Shown here: positions 1 through 7,983 of the stretch, one piece after another | Layout: each line of letters begins with the position of its first letter | Numbering within the stretch: position 1 is the stretch's first letter | Assembly (NCBI GenBank): GCA_937920585.1 | Contig: CAKZSB010000149.1 | Span: 1-64,000, forward strand | Length of the DNA: 64,000 bases | Source: an uncultured Granulosicoccaceae bacterium | GTDB lineage: Bacteria; Pseudomonadota; Gammaproteobacteria; Granulosicoccales; Granulosicoccaceae | Direction of reading: 5' to 3' | The notes under the pieces: generated by a model | What the model saw: the letters and a program-made list of their open reading frames with translations, nothing else | The model's database searches: none | Told to the model about the DNA's origin: nothing | Translations under genes and position numbers: made by a program

Positions 1-204
1 CCGCCATCGGCACCACCGTCCGCTGTACCGCCATCGGCACCACCGTCCGCTGTACCGCCATCGGCACCACCGTCCGCTGTGCCGCCATCGGCACCACCGT
101 CAGCTGTGCCACCATCGGCACCACCGTCCGCTGTACCACCATCGGCACCACCGTCCGCTGTACCGCCATCGGCACCACCGTCCGCTGTACCGCCATCGGT
201 ACCG
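1..204. repeat. 27-bp coding tandem repeat
   Basis: Seven full 27-bp units occupy 1-189 and a partial unit continues to about 204. Units differ at only a few positions (gta/gtg at the unit end, ccg/cca at the start, one cag for ccg). Near-identity at DNA level suggests recent expansion by slippage or recombination. The array is truncated by the window edge, so its copy number is unknown. Confidence 0.95.
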
Positions 205-440
205 TCAGAGTTCACAACCCCGTCGTCGTCGTCGTCGTCGAGGCCCAGCAGGATACCTACCAGCGCAACGCCGCCTATCACACCCAGCGTGCCACCAGAA
301 ACAGATCCACCACCTGCTGCGAGGCCATCGTTAGTTGTACCTAGCTGGTCTCCACCGGAGCAGCCACCAATGGCGACGGCGATAGAAAGCGCCAGCGGAG
401 CCAGGCGTGTTCGCAAGGCAAATTCAGGAAATTTCTCCAT
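1..440 (-). CDS. Lipoprotein with tandem DGGTADGGA repeats (partial, runs off left edge)
   Basis: Reading leftward from an ATG at 440 the frame stays open to the window edge. Residues 1-27 form a lipoprotein signal: RTR near the N-terminus, a hydrophobic core, and an IGGC lipobox with Cys27. A Gly-rich linker and a second hydrophobic stretch (around GVIGGVALVGILLGL) follow, then six consecutive Asp codons, then a nine-residue repeat (DGGTADGGA) copied at least seven times. The acidic, Gly-rich repeat suggests a flexible secreted or surface spacer, possibly Ca-binding; the function is unknown. The opposite-strand reading (PPSAPPSAV repeats) is a shadow. The missing C-terminal part lies outside the window, so the domain the repeat leads to cannot be seen. 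Confidence 0.8.
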   Translation of the reverse strand, partial: MEKFPEFALRTRLAPLALSIAVAIGGCSGGDQLGTTNDGLAAGGGSVSGGTLGVIGGVALVGILLGLDDDDDDGVVNSDGTDGGTADGGADGGTADGGADGGTADGGADGGTADGGADGGTADGGADGGTADGGADGGTADGGADG

Positions 441-782
441 AATCGTAGTCTCGTGTTGAGGGGCCGTACAGTTGTTACGGCAAAAACTATCAAGGTTCAG
501 GTTGCGGGTGCCGGCATCGATACGGGGTGCCGTACACGCGTATGAACGGAAGATGATCGGGTGCCAACGGTTCGAAAACAGCCACCGTTCTCGCTCACCA
601 CAATCACTGAGTCTTCACGCTCGCGTTGCGCTGAGCAGACCACATTTTAACTAAGGAATCAGGTAATTCTGTAAACAAATCGCACTCTGACACCAATTTT
701 GACGTGAAACTTCATTGAACTTCATTAATGAAACATAGAATTTCATTTTCGATACACATATTTCTGACGCTTTAACCTTCCA
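441..782. promoter_or_regulatory. Intergenic region with TTCATTAATGAA palindrome
   Basis: No convincing gene is seen here. The AT-rich part (about 660-780) holds a perfect 12-bp palindrome TTCATTAATGAA at 721-732, preceded by TTCATTGAA at 711-719. It lies between the 3' end of the selenoprotein gene (783) and the start of the lipoprotein gene (440), both leftward, so it may hold the lipoprotein promoter and an operator. This is inference from symmetry and position only. Confidence 0.35.
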
Positions 783-1892
783 CTATTGATCATGATGTCT
801 GAACGCGTTTATTCCGAGCGACTCTCTGAGCTCTTCAGTGGCAAGTTCCGCTCGCCCCAGGCCAATGCCGGTTGCATTGGCAATTCGAACCATGCGCTGG
901 AAATTTGATGCGATCGCGGCGGCGTCAATCATTTGCGCCTCGTTAACCACTTTGAGCAACTGTTCGCGCGCACGCGCAACGCCATTCGCCTCTCGGGCGA
1001 CAATCGCCTCGGCAAACGCCACCAGTTCCCGGCCGTTGACAATACCGCTGTCGACGCCACCTTCCATCACCGCATTCAAATCAACCGTTTCACTATGACT
1101 TTCGCTGCTCGCACGGAGCATCTGGGCATGAGAACTGGTTCAGTAGTAACAGGCGTTCAACGCTGATGTGCGACCTGCCACTAACTCCATCTGGGTTCTG
1201 CTTAGTGATCTACCGCCGTTATAACCGTGTTTGCGCACATCTTCCATCGCCAGGTAGTGCGCGCCCGATAGCTCTTTGAGCGTGCGCACTTCGGCCGGCA
1301 CCAGGCTCAGTGCTCGCACTACGTTACCTGTGTTGTTCGCGACCCACAGATCGGCCTCGGGGGTATTGCTGTTATCTTCATCGACCATCGGCACCCAGGC
1401 GTCATCCACACCTGCGGTGGCGGGCCGATACTGATCCGGCTCACCGACGCCGGGCTGCGGCAGGGCGCGCTCTGTTATACCCAGTGCGATCGCAAAGCTG
1501 TCGATGCTGACAATTGACACCACGGTGCCAACGAGCTCGATGTATTGCCCCTCACTGATGCCGCGCTCGAGCAAACCTTCATACCAGCTGCGGCTCAGAC
1601 GAGAAGAGTCTGTGGTGATTCGGTGAATGGCCTCGACCGCGGCATCGGGGAGTGACGACACAGCCTGATGCTCACCTTTGACAGCATTGGGCGACAAGGC
1701 CTCGGCACAGGCGCGGCAGTGCCCGCAATGCCAGGCGGCGCGAACCTCACGTGCGATATCAATGCGCTGCGCACTGTTCCACCAGCTACCAGGCTGCTGC
1801 AGCCTGGCCCAGTAACGATTGTGAGCCGCCGGCAAATCTGCGCGGATCGGCCAGCCTGCATCGCGATAATCGATTGTGGATGATGTCTCCAT
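783..1892 (-). CDS. AhpD-type alkylhydroperoxidase-related selenoprotein (in-frame UGA = Sec)
   Basis: One 369-residue protein interrupted by TGA at 1142-1140. The frame before the TGA ends in NACYY and the same frame after it continues TSSHAQMLRAS, giving N-A-C-Y-Y-[TGA]-T-S-S-H. This lines up with the AhpD/carboxymuconolactone decarboxylase core motif NxCxYC...H, so TGA falls exactly on the second redox cysteine. The part after the TGA carries the rest of an AhpD helical domain (LVAFAEAIVAREANG, NFQRMVRIANATGIG). The N-terminal half has a separate Cys-rich element (WHCGHCRAC). A SECIS-like hairpin lies 19 nt after the TGA. Start ATG at 1892 has AGAGG upstream. It is the last gene of a leftward operon, 15 nt behind the phosphoribosyltransferase. 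From memory this family is known as an alkylhydroperoxidase-related (seleno)protein; peroxide or thiol redox chemistry is inferred. The alternative is a nonsense mutation giving a 250-residue truncated product. Confidence 0.85.
1106..1142 (-). promoter_or_regulatory. Sec UGA codon plus SECIS-like hairpin
   Basis: TGA is at 1142-1140. Downstream on the same strand TGCTC (1120-1116), loop CGTGC (1115-1111) and GAGCA (1110-1106) form a 5-bp stem with a small loop containing G-U. The loop G-U sits 28-29 nt from the first base of TGA, within the range I recall for bacterial SECIS elements and close to that in E. coli fdhF. No longer lower stem was found by eye. Confidence 0.65.
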
Positions 1893-1907
1893 CTAACCTC
1901 TACCCCT

Positions 1908-2558
1908 TCAGCTGATTTGCTGACGTTGCGGGAAAGCCAGTTCGGGCCGGTAGTGCTCGAAGCTGTCCAGCGTTTGTCGATTGGCCTGCTGTTGCCAGCT
2001 GCTGCCCGGCACAACCGCTGAGGTACAGGTATATTTCTGCCGGTACTCATGTGTTCGGGCATTTTCCTCGAACACGATCGCGCAAAGCCCTGCCACCACG
2101 CCCTGCTGCCGCTCGACCAGCCTGATTGCCCCGTCCATCGTGCCGCCGGTCTCGACCCACTGATCGACCAGCAGCACCTGCGTGCCAGGGGCAAACGCGG
2201 GTGTGCGCATTTCCATATCCTGGGTGCGACCGGAATAGTTGGTAAACGACACGGCATCGGTGGCGACGCAAAGTTTGCCGGCTTTGCGAATCGGCAAAAA
2301 GCCGCGCCCGATACGTGCACCAATCGCAGCACCCAGAACAAATCCCATCGCATCCAGCCCGGCTACCACGTCGATCCGGGTCGGGTCGAGCTCGGCACAG
2401 AGATCGTCGAGCAAGTCACTGAACGCCTCGCCGTTGATATAGATTGAGGTGGGATCAAGCCAGGCGAACTCCGCCCCGCGCGTGTTCGGCGCCATCAGCG
2501 GCAAGTACCAGCGATCGTCTCGCGGACCAATGTCTGCAGGTCTGCTGGATTCAGCCAT
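1908..2558 (-). CDS. APRT-like phosphoribosyltransferase
   Basis: A type I phosphoribosyltransferase of about 216 residues. It has the APRT-like block GLDAMGFVLGAAIGARIG...GFLPIRKAGKL and a PRPP-binding loop VLLVDQWVETGGTM. In canonical APRT the loop begins VDD; here the second acidic residue is Gln, so substrate or activity may differ. I chose ATG 2558 because GGAG lies six bases upstream; ATG 2570 and GTG 2576 are also in frame. The gene overlaps the end of the BtpA-like gene by 8 nt and is followed after 15 nt by the selenoprotein gene, so the three are probably co-transcribed. A bona fide Apt is encoded at 53.3 kb, which suggests this one has a specialised base or a salvage role tied to its operon. 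Confidence 0.8.
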   Translation of the reverse strand: MAESSRPADIGPRDDRWYLPLMAPNTRGAEFAWLDPTSIYINGEAFSDLLDDLCAELDPTRIDVVAGLDAMGFVLGAAIGARIGRGFLPIRKAGKLCVATDAVSFTNYSGRTQDMEMRTPAFAPGTQVLLVDQWVETGGTMDGAIRLVERQQGVVAGLCAIVFEENARTHEYRQKYTCTSAVVPGSSWQQQANRQTLDSFEHYRPELAFPQRQQIS

Positions 2559-3306
2559 TTTTTGCTCCATAGTCACAGCAGGTTTGTATCAGGGTTCGAA
2601 GTCTGGAGGCGTCGATATTGTAGAAGTCGTCGGCCTGGTTGATCCCGGTGGCGACCAGAAACGCATCCACAAACGGGGCGTACAGCTCAGCGTTGTCAGG
2701 GGTAATTCCGGAGGCCACCGCGATCGCAGACTCTGCACAGGCATGGCGAAACATTTCGATCTTGCCGATCTCTGCCGCGTTGCCGGTTGCCACGCCAGAG
2801 GTGGTCACAACGTCCATCCAGTGACTTGCAATGCTGGCTGCGGTGGCATAGTCACCAGGGTCCACCACACGCTGCTTCTTGAACGCCGTACCGCCAAAGT
2901 AAAGCCCGTTCCATTGATAGTCCCGGCGACGCTGATCCGCCAGCTTTGCCTCAGGCTGGTCGTGCGTTGCCCGGTTCTCGTCGATCCGCGCATCGTCTGC
3001 CCAATAGCCATCGATAACAACACCATCGCGCTGCAACTGGTTGATCGTCGGCAGCGCCTCGGCCAGCGGGACTGCGAGAAAATTCACGCCCAGCCAGAGC
3101 GAAGGCCAGGCTTGCCGCACATCGCGGATGATTGGCAGAAACGGCTCGACCGGGAAATCATGGTTGATCAAAAAAACACCGTGCGCCCCGCAGGCTATCG
3201 CCCGCGCTACATTGCGGCGCGCCTGCGCTTCGTCGAGCACGTGTATAACTGGCAGCACCGCGGGACCTACGCTGCGAAAAGCCTTGTGAAAATCGTGTTT
3301 GTTCAT
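2551..3306 (-). CDS. BtpA-like TIM-barrel protein
   Basis: 251 residues. The C-terminal half (VTTSGVATG, then AVASGITPDNAELY, then DAFLVATGI) resembles the TIM-barrel phosphate-binding end of BtpA/SgcQ-family proteins. The N-terminal half has alternating beta/alpha pattern (LPVIHVLD, GAHGVFLINHD, LWLGVNFLAV). BtpA was first linked to photosystem I assembly, but most bacterial members have no proven role and many sit beside sugar or nucleoside genes. Here it is the first gene of the operon with a phosphoribosyltransferase and the AhpD selenoprotein, divergent from a polyamine-type importer. A ribose- or nucleobase-related reaction is plausible but unproven. Confidence 0.6.
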   Translation of the reverse strand: MNKHDFHKAFRSVGPAVLPVIHVLDEAQARRNVARAIACGAHGVFLINHDFPVEPFLPIIRDVRQAWPSLWLGVNFLAVPLAEALPTINQLQRDGVVIDGYWADDARIDENRATHDQPEAKLADQRRRDYQWNGLYFGGTAFKKQRVVDPGDYATAASIASHWMDVVTTSGVATGNAAEIGKIEMFRHACAESAIAVASGITPDNAELYAPFVDAFLVATGINQADDFYNIDASRLRTLIQTCCDYGAKNG

Positions 3307-3407
3307 GTTTTACCAGTTGCGTGAGGCGCCACCGGACGAGCAATCGAGGCCGCGCACAATATTTCCTGCTTGTGCGGACGGTGACTTCAGGTAAGAATAT
3401 TACACGC

Positions 3408-3437
3408 TGTTCACGCTCATCACACCGATTGTGAACA
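3408..3437. promoter_or_regulatory. Inverted repeat TGTTCAC-N16-GTGAACA between divergent operons
   Basis: Perfect 7-bp arms TGTTCAC (3408-3414) and GTGAACA (3431-3437) are separated by 16 bases. They lie in the 184-bp gap between the leftward BtpA-like operon and the rightward importer operon. Position and symmetry fit an operator shared by both operons, but no regulator gene is adjacent. Confidence 0.4.
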
Positions 3438-3490
3438 CCTGCCAGCTCATCAGCACACCGCAAACCGCCATCACGCATCCGGAGAACCGC

Positions 3491-4642
3491 ATGAAAAAAA
3501 CCACAGACCAGACTACCGTAAGCACAGGGCGGCGCGGCATATTGAAAGCCGGCGCCGCGCTGGGTGTATCAACGATTATTGGCGCGCCCTACATCCGCCC
3601 GGCACACGCGGCCCCGACCGAAATCAATATGCTGGCCTGGTACGGCCACGGCGAGCCCGACATGGTCGGTGCCTTCGAAGAGGCGAATAACGTCAAGTTC
3701 AAGCCCAAGTACTACGCGGGCGGCGACAACATGCTGGCCCTGATCGCGCAATCTCCCCCGGGCACCTACGACATCATTCTTTCCGACGCCGAGTTCGTGC
3801 AGCAGCTAAACGCTGCCGGCTACATCGAAGAGATGAACGCCGCAGACTACCCGTTCGATGACTTCGTCCACAGCGATTTTCAGAAATTTCCCGGTCACTG
3901 GGCAGACGACAAGCTCTGGTCAGTGATGGTCAGATATGGCCATCTGGGTGTCTCGTACAATACCGAGCGTGTGTCTGCAGAGGAGGCTGAAAGCTACAAA
4001 GTGTTCTGGAAGCCGGAACTCAAGGGCAAGGTCGGCCACTTCGACTGGCACCTGCCAAGCCTCGGTCAGATCAGCCTCTATGGCGGCAACAACTCGCCGT
4101 CACCTTTCGATATCGACGAAGGCGCGTGGACCAAAGTTCAGGACATCACCCGTTCGCTGCGTCCGCAAGTTGGCGGATTCTTCGATTACGGTGGCACCTT
4201 TGCCTCATTAAAGAATGGCGAAATGTCTGCCATGTGCGGTATCGGTGACTGGATCACCGGTGTGCTGGAGCGAGATGGAGCGCCGGTCGCCAGCGTCGTG
4301 CCCAAAGAGGGCGGCATTCAGTTCACCGAGTCCTACTCAATTGGCAAAGGCAGTGAAAAAGCCGAGATCGTGAAGAAATTCATCCAGTACATGCTCTCAC
4401 CCGAAGGACAGGCAACCTCGGCGCAAATGGCAGCCTACCCCGGTTTTTGCGTAACCAACGCCGGCATGAAGAAACTGCAGGAAGTCAATATGGCCGAGGC
4501 GCAGCGCACAGGCCAGGTCGAAGGTGCGGCGAACCATCCCGTCAGCCTGATCAAGGAAGGCCGGATTCACTATCGCGATATCCCCAAGCAGCAATCGCTT
4601 GAAGACTGGAACGACTTCTGGTCGGAATATAAAGACGCCTGA
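3491..4642 (+). CDS. Polyamine-type ABC transporter substrate-binding protein
   Basis: Periplasmic solute-binding protein of about 383 residues, PotD/PotF-like family. The N-terminus carries a Tat-like twin-arginine signal (GRRGILKAG, hydrophobic run, cleavage after AHA). The mature part has the family features: LAWYGHGEPDMVGAFEEANN, YDIILSDAEFVQQL, and the C-terminal SLEDWNDFWSEYK. I chose ATG 3491 because GGAGA lies 5 nt upstream; the frame extends to a GTG at 3431, which would put 20 residues before the signal. It is the first gene of the importer operon, followed by two permeases and an ATPase. The ligand is not predictable; spermidine/putrescine or another small cation or amino-acid derivative is usual for the family. 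Confidence 0.88.
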   Translation: MKKTTDQTTVSTGRRGILKAGAALGVSTIIGAPYIRPAHAAPTEINMLAWYGHGEPDMVGAFEEANNVKFKPKYYAGGDNMLALIAQSPPGTYDIILSDAEFVQQLNAAGYIEEMNAADYPFDDFVHSDFQKFPGHWADDKLWSVMVRYGHLGVSYNTERVSAEEAESYKVFWKPELKGKVGHFDWHLPSLGQISLYGGNNSPSPFDIDEGAWTKVQDITRSLRPQVGGFFDYGGTFASLKNGEMSAMCGIGDWITGVLERDGAPVASVVPKEGGIQFTESYSIGKGSEKAEIVKKFIQYMLSPEGQATSAQMAAYPGFCVTNAGMKKLQEVNMAEAQRTGQVEGAANHPVSLIKEGRIHYRDIPKQQSLEDWNDFWSEYKDA

Positions 4643-4654
4643 TGGTATGACCCG

Positions 4655-4676
4655 GGTGGCGGGTAATCCCGCCACC
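4655..4676 (+). terminator. Intercistronic stem-loop after the binding-protein gene
   Basis: GGTGGCGGG (4655-4663), loop TAAT and CCCGCCACC (4668-4676) form a perfect 9-bp stem with no U-tract. Its place right after the binding-protein stop is typical of mRNA-stabilising or partial-termination hairpins that keep binding protein more abundant than permease. Confidence 0.65.
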
Positions 4677-4720
4677 TGCCCCGCTGCTGTTTCGAATTCT
4701 CCAACCCGCACCCTTTTCCC

Positions 4721-5581
4721 ATGCCAATAACAGATGGCCGCTCCAGCCGGCTGTATGCCCATTTATGGCGCTGGCCCATGCCTGTTTGGCAGCTGCTGTT
4801 CTTCTTGGTGCCACTGTGCTTTATGGTGCTGATGAGCTTTTGGCTGGTGAAAAATTATCGAATGGAACCAGCCTTCGTCACAGCCAACTGGGAGAAAATG
4901 TTCTCGCGCGGGTATTTCTGGAACGCGTACTGGCGAACACTCGGGCTGGCCGGGCTGACCACATTGATTGCAACGCTGCTGGCGTTTCCCGCAGCCTATG
5001 CACTGTCCTTCAAAGTATCAGAGACCGTGCGCCGCTGGATCATTTTTCTACTGATCATTCCGTTTTTCACAAGTTTTCTGGTTCGCATTTACGCCTGGCA
5101 GGTCATACTGGCAGAAAGCGGTGTGATCAATGCCGGCCTGGCCACACTTGGCATTGGCCCCTTTACCATGCTCAATACTGCGTTCGGCACGATAATCGGC
5201 TACCTCACCCTGACACTGCCGCTGGTGGTCATACTGCAAACCATGTCGTTAAGCCAGGTTGATCGCTCACTGATCGAGGCGGCATGGAATCTGGGCAGCA
5301 GCAGGGTGAGAACAATTGCCACCGTGATTTTGCCACTGGCGAAAACCGGCTTGATCATCGGCGCGGTATTCTGCTTTATTCTGGCGTTCGGGGATTTTGT
5401 CAGTCCGTATTATCTGGGCGGGTCCAAACCGCCAACCCTGTCTATCCTGATTATCGATACCACCAAATCAGGACAACAGTGGCCGCGCGCCGCAGTGGTC
5501 GCCATTACCATGATCGTCACCTTGTTAACGGTTGCGTTTGCCGCGGTGGCGCTGGCCTATCGCAGCCGGGTGCGCCGCTAA
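4721..5581 (+). CDS. ABC transporter permease (PotB/PotH type)
   Basis: 286-residue inner-membrane permease with about six hydrophobic segments. It carries the permease EAA-type loop as LIEAAWNLGSSRVRTIATVILPLAKTG, which contacts the ATPase. The usual PotB-type ending of the protein (FGDFVSPYYLGG) is present. Its stop codon overlaps the start of the next permease (TAATG at 5579-5583), so the two are translationally coupled. No strong Shine-Dalgarno is visible at ATG 4721, so a slightly different start is possible. It forms the membrane channel with the next gene. Confidence 0.88.
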   Translation: MPITDGRSSRLYAHLWRWPMPVWQLLFFLVPLCFMVLMSFWLVKNYRMEPAFVTANWEKMFSRGYFWNAYWRTLGLAGLTTLIATLLAFPAAYALSFKVSETVRRWIIFLLIIPFFTSFLVRIYAWQVILAESGVINAGLATLGIGPFTMLNTAFGTIIGYLTLTLPLVVILQTMSLSQVDRSLIEAAWNLGSSRVRTIATVILPLAKTGLIIGAVFCFILAFGDFVSPYYLGGSKPPTLSILIIDTTKSGQQWPRAAVVAITMIVTLLTVAFAAVALAYRSRVRR

Positions 5582-6393
5582 TGCACAACAAGACGACAGG
5601 CCGCTTCAGCACCTGGATACTGCGCGCCTATATCGCACTGGTACTGGTGTTTGTTTTTTCACCGCTACTGGCGAGCATGGTGTTTTCGTTCAACTCGGAC
5701 CGGTTTCCCAGTTTGCCGCTGGGGGAATTCACAACCCACTGGTACAAGGCGGTGTGGAACAACGACGCGGTTCCAGAGGCCTTGCGCAACAGTGTTATTG
5801 TTAGTCTGTGCAGCGCCGTACTCGGTACCTTTATCGGTTTTTGCACGGCCTACACCGACTACCGCTATCAGTTTCGCGGCAAGGCGCTGTATCTGGGGCT
5901 TGCACTGTTACCACCCACCATTCCGCTGGTAATCATGGGCCTGGCTATGCTTGCCTGGCTGTCGCGCGCCGGGTTGTCTGGCACCTTATTCGCGATCATC
6001 ATTGCCCACACCGTGATGTGTGCGCCGTTCGCGATGGCGCTCATTCGGCTGCGACTGCAACAGATCGATCCGAACCTTGAAGCTGCAGCCTGGAACCTGG
6101 GCGCCTCGGAGTGGCGCACGATGCGCAGCGTAATCATTCCATTTACACGCCCCTCCATCATCGCCGCACTCTGCCTGACAGCGGCCGTATCATTCGATGA
6201 ATTTGCCGTGGCCTGGTTTGTCAGCGGGCTGAACAAGACTGTGCCGGTGGTTATTCTGGAAATACTTCAGGGCAACGTCGATCCGCAGATCAATGCCATC
6301 GGTACCTTTGTATTTATCATATCGATTACGCTTGTGGTAATTACGCAGTTAATTGTGATGAAACAGAACAAGGGGCACAGGCATGGGCGATGA
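5581..6393 (+). CDS. ABC transporter permease (PotC/PotI type)
   Basis: 270-residue second permease. Features are an N-terminal membrane segment, the loop LEAAAWNLGASEWRTMRSV (EAA motif) and the PotC-like sequence SFDEFAVAWFVSG. The ATG overlaps the upstream stop, and its own end overlaps the ATPase start by 11 nt, showing tight coupling. It partners the preceding permease as a heterodimeric channel. The same frame is open upstream to 5284, but that part lies inside the first permease and is not coding. Confidence 0.88.
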   Translation: MHNKTTGRFSTWILRAYIALVLVFVFSPLLASMVFSFNSDRFPSLPLGEFTTHWYKAVWNNDAVPEALRNSVIVSLCSAVLGTFIGFCTAYTDYRYQFRGKALYLGLALLPPTIPLVIMGLAMLAWLSRAGLSGTLFAIIIAHTVMCAPFAMALIRLRLQQIDPNLEAAAWNLGASEWRTMRSVIIPFTRPSIIAALCLTAAVSFDEFAVAWFVSGLNKTVPVVILEILQGNVDPQINAIGTFVFIISITLVVITQLIVMKQNKGHRHGR

Positions 6394-7498
6394 TCTGGTG
6401 GTATTCGATTCGGTTGAAAAGCACTTTGGCTCCTTTACCGCGGTACGCTCGCTCGATCTCAAAATTCAGAGCGGCGAATTCGTGGCCCTGATGGGCCCTT
6501 CAGGTTGCGGCAAGACCACCACCCTGCGAATGCTGGCCGGGCTCGACACGCCCAGCGCAGGCGAAATCAGACTCAACGGCGAGCGCATTAATGAGGTCCC
6601 GGCACATCGGCGGCAAACGCCTATGGTCTGGCAATCGCTGGCGCTGTTTCCTTTTCTGAACGTACGGGAGAACGTTGAGTTTGGCCTGAAAATGCTCGCC
6701 GTGCCCGAGCAGGAGCGCAGGACGCGCGCGATGGACTGGCTCGATCGAATGGAGATTGCACAATTCTCCGAGCGCCATATCGAGCAATTATCCGGCGGCC
6801 AACGCCAGCGGGTAGCGCTGGCCCGCGCACTGGTAACCGAACCCTCCATTCTCCTGCTCGACGAACCTTTGTCTGCGCTGGACGCTAATCTCGTGATTCG
6901 CATGCAGGGGGTTCTGACTCGCCTGCAACGTTCACTCGGCATTACATTTATCTATGTCACGCACTCGCAGTCAGAGGCTTTTGCAATGGCCGATCGCGTG
7001 GTGATTATGAACGAAGGCGAGATTGCCCAGGTTGGCAGTTCACGCGATATCTATCGCAATCCGGCCAATCGCTTTGTCGCAGAGTTTGTCGGTCGAAACA
7101 ATATTCTAAACGGCGACGTTCGCGCCCAACCCGGCCAGACTGGCCACAATCAGCGGCCCGTGCCAGACGATTGCATCGAGGTGAAAACCAGCGCCGGGAC
7201 ATTTCAGGCAGCCTTCAATGGACAACCGCCGGGCAATGGCAGCGCGGTGACGCTGGTCGTGGGTGCGGACCTGGCATCGGTCACCGCTGCACAGCCGGAT
7301 ACATCAAATCATGTGCGTGCGACGGTGATCTCGGAAGAGTTCGTCGGTGCGGTGGTGACGCTATTTATGGAAACCGACGATGGCACTGAATTCAAGGTAC
7401 AACTGCAACAACGCGAACTCGACAAACTCGAGCTCGAGACCGGAACGGGTTTGTGGGTGAGCTGGGATGTCGCAAACACTCACCTGATTCAGGCCTGA
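6383..7498 (+). CDS. ABC transporter ATP-binding protein (PotA type)
   Basis: 371 residues. Walker A is GPSGCGKTTT, the signature is LSGGQRQRVALARAL, Walker B is ILLLDEPLSALD, and the H-loop His is in FIYVTHSQSEAFAMADR. After about residue 240 comes a TOBE-type regulatory domain. It energises uptake through the two upstream permeases and is the last gene of the four-gene importer operon. The short N-terminus (VVFDSVEKHFGSFTAV) is family-typical. Confidence 0.9.
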   Translation: MGDDLVVFDSVEKHFGSFTAVRSLDLKIQSGEFVALMGPSGCGKTTTLRMLAGLDTPSAGEIRLNGERINEVPAHRRQTPMVWQSLALFPFLNVRENVEFGLKMLAVPEQERRTRAMDWLDRMEIAQFSERHIEQLSGGQRQRVALARALVTEPSILLLDEPLSALDANLVIRMQGVLTRLQRSLGITFIYVTHSQSEAFAMADRVVIMNEGEIAQVGSSRDIYRNPANRFVAEFVGRNNILNGDVRAQPGQTGHNQRPVPDDCIEVKTSAGTFQAAFNGQPPGNGSAVTLVVGADLASVTAAQPDTSNHVRATVISEEFVGAVVTLFMETDDGTEFKVQLQQRELDKLELETGTGLWVSWDVANTHLIQA

Positions 7499-7501
7499 CG
7501 T

Positions 7502-7711
7502 TCAATCGCGCCCGCCACCTCGGCGCAGGCCGGCCGCGATGAAGGCCAGCAAACCGAGTAACAGCAGTGTTGGATCAATTGCGCCCTCGCTCGCGACAAC
7601 ATTGGCAGCCGCCGACTCCGCAACGGCTGCGGCGGGCAAAACACACGCCACGACCACCGTCGCCATTTTGTGTGCAATCCGGGCAAGCCCGGCCGTGATG
7701 AGTGTCGCCAT
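7502..7711 (-). CDS. Small predicted exported protein with C-terminal anchor
   Basis: A 69-residue leftward frame in the 485-bp gap between the importer and the rhomboid gene. It has a hydrophobic signal-like stretch (MATVVVACVLPAAAVA), a short polar centre, and a second hydrophobic helix (TLLLLGLLAFIAAGL) directly followed by RRGGGRD. The layout of short mature part, transmembrane helix and Arg cluster is like PEP-CTERM or GlyGly-CTERM tails, and a rhomboid protease gene lies next door. The ribosome binding site is weak (AAGG nine bases upstream), and other frames are also open here, so the gene call is uncertain. Confidence 0.4.
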   Translation of the reverse strand: MATLITAGLARIAHKMATVVVACVLPAAAVAESAAANVVASEGAIDPTLLLLGLLAFIAAGLRRGGGRD

Positions 7712-7983
7712 GCGAGCAAGCCTTCAGTTGAGTAGATTTCAACGACATATCTTTGATGCGAACCAGCACACAAAGTGTCGCGGCATGAAGACGCCATCGG
7801 CCTTCGCCGGTAATACTTTAATGATGTCGACCCGATGCCAGGCCGACAGCGCCAATGCCAGCGAGAACAACCACTTGCCAGCGATTCCGGATGCGGCCTG
7901 TCATAAAGTAAAAACACACTCGACAGCTGCTTGCCGGCGTTAGAATGGAGTCGACGCCAAGGCAGCCGCACAGGTAATTTCAT

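Noticed and set aside
1-204. Repeat array as a possible CRISPR
   Set aside because: Units are contiguous with no spacers, 27 bp long, and in frame with a coding sequence.
1-459. Proline-rich plus-strand ORF with PPSAPPSAV repeats
   Set aside because: The minus-strand reading has a lipobox, signal peptide and no stop to the edge; the plus-strand protein is its mirror with no ribosome site or domain.
472-654. 60-residue plus-strand ORF
   Set aside because: No domain or ribosome site, and it lies in the upstream region of the lipoprotein gene.
1140-1892. Normal 250-residue protein ending at TGA 1142-1140
   Set aside because: The AhpD motif and domain continue in frame after the TGA and a SECIS-like hairpin follows; kept as the fallback reading.
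2449-3324. 291-residue plus-strand ORF
   Set aside because: Antisense to the BtpA-like gene. The minus-strand protein has TIM-barrel motifs and operon spacing.
7539-7943. 134-residue plus-strand ORF in the importer/rhomboid gap
   Set aside because: Low-complexity Ala/Ser/Thr composition with no family signal or ribosome site; the opposite strand has a better-shaped small frame.
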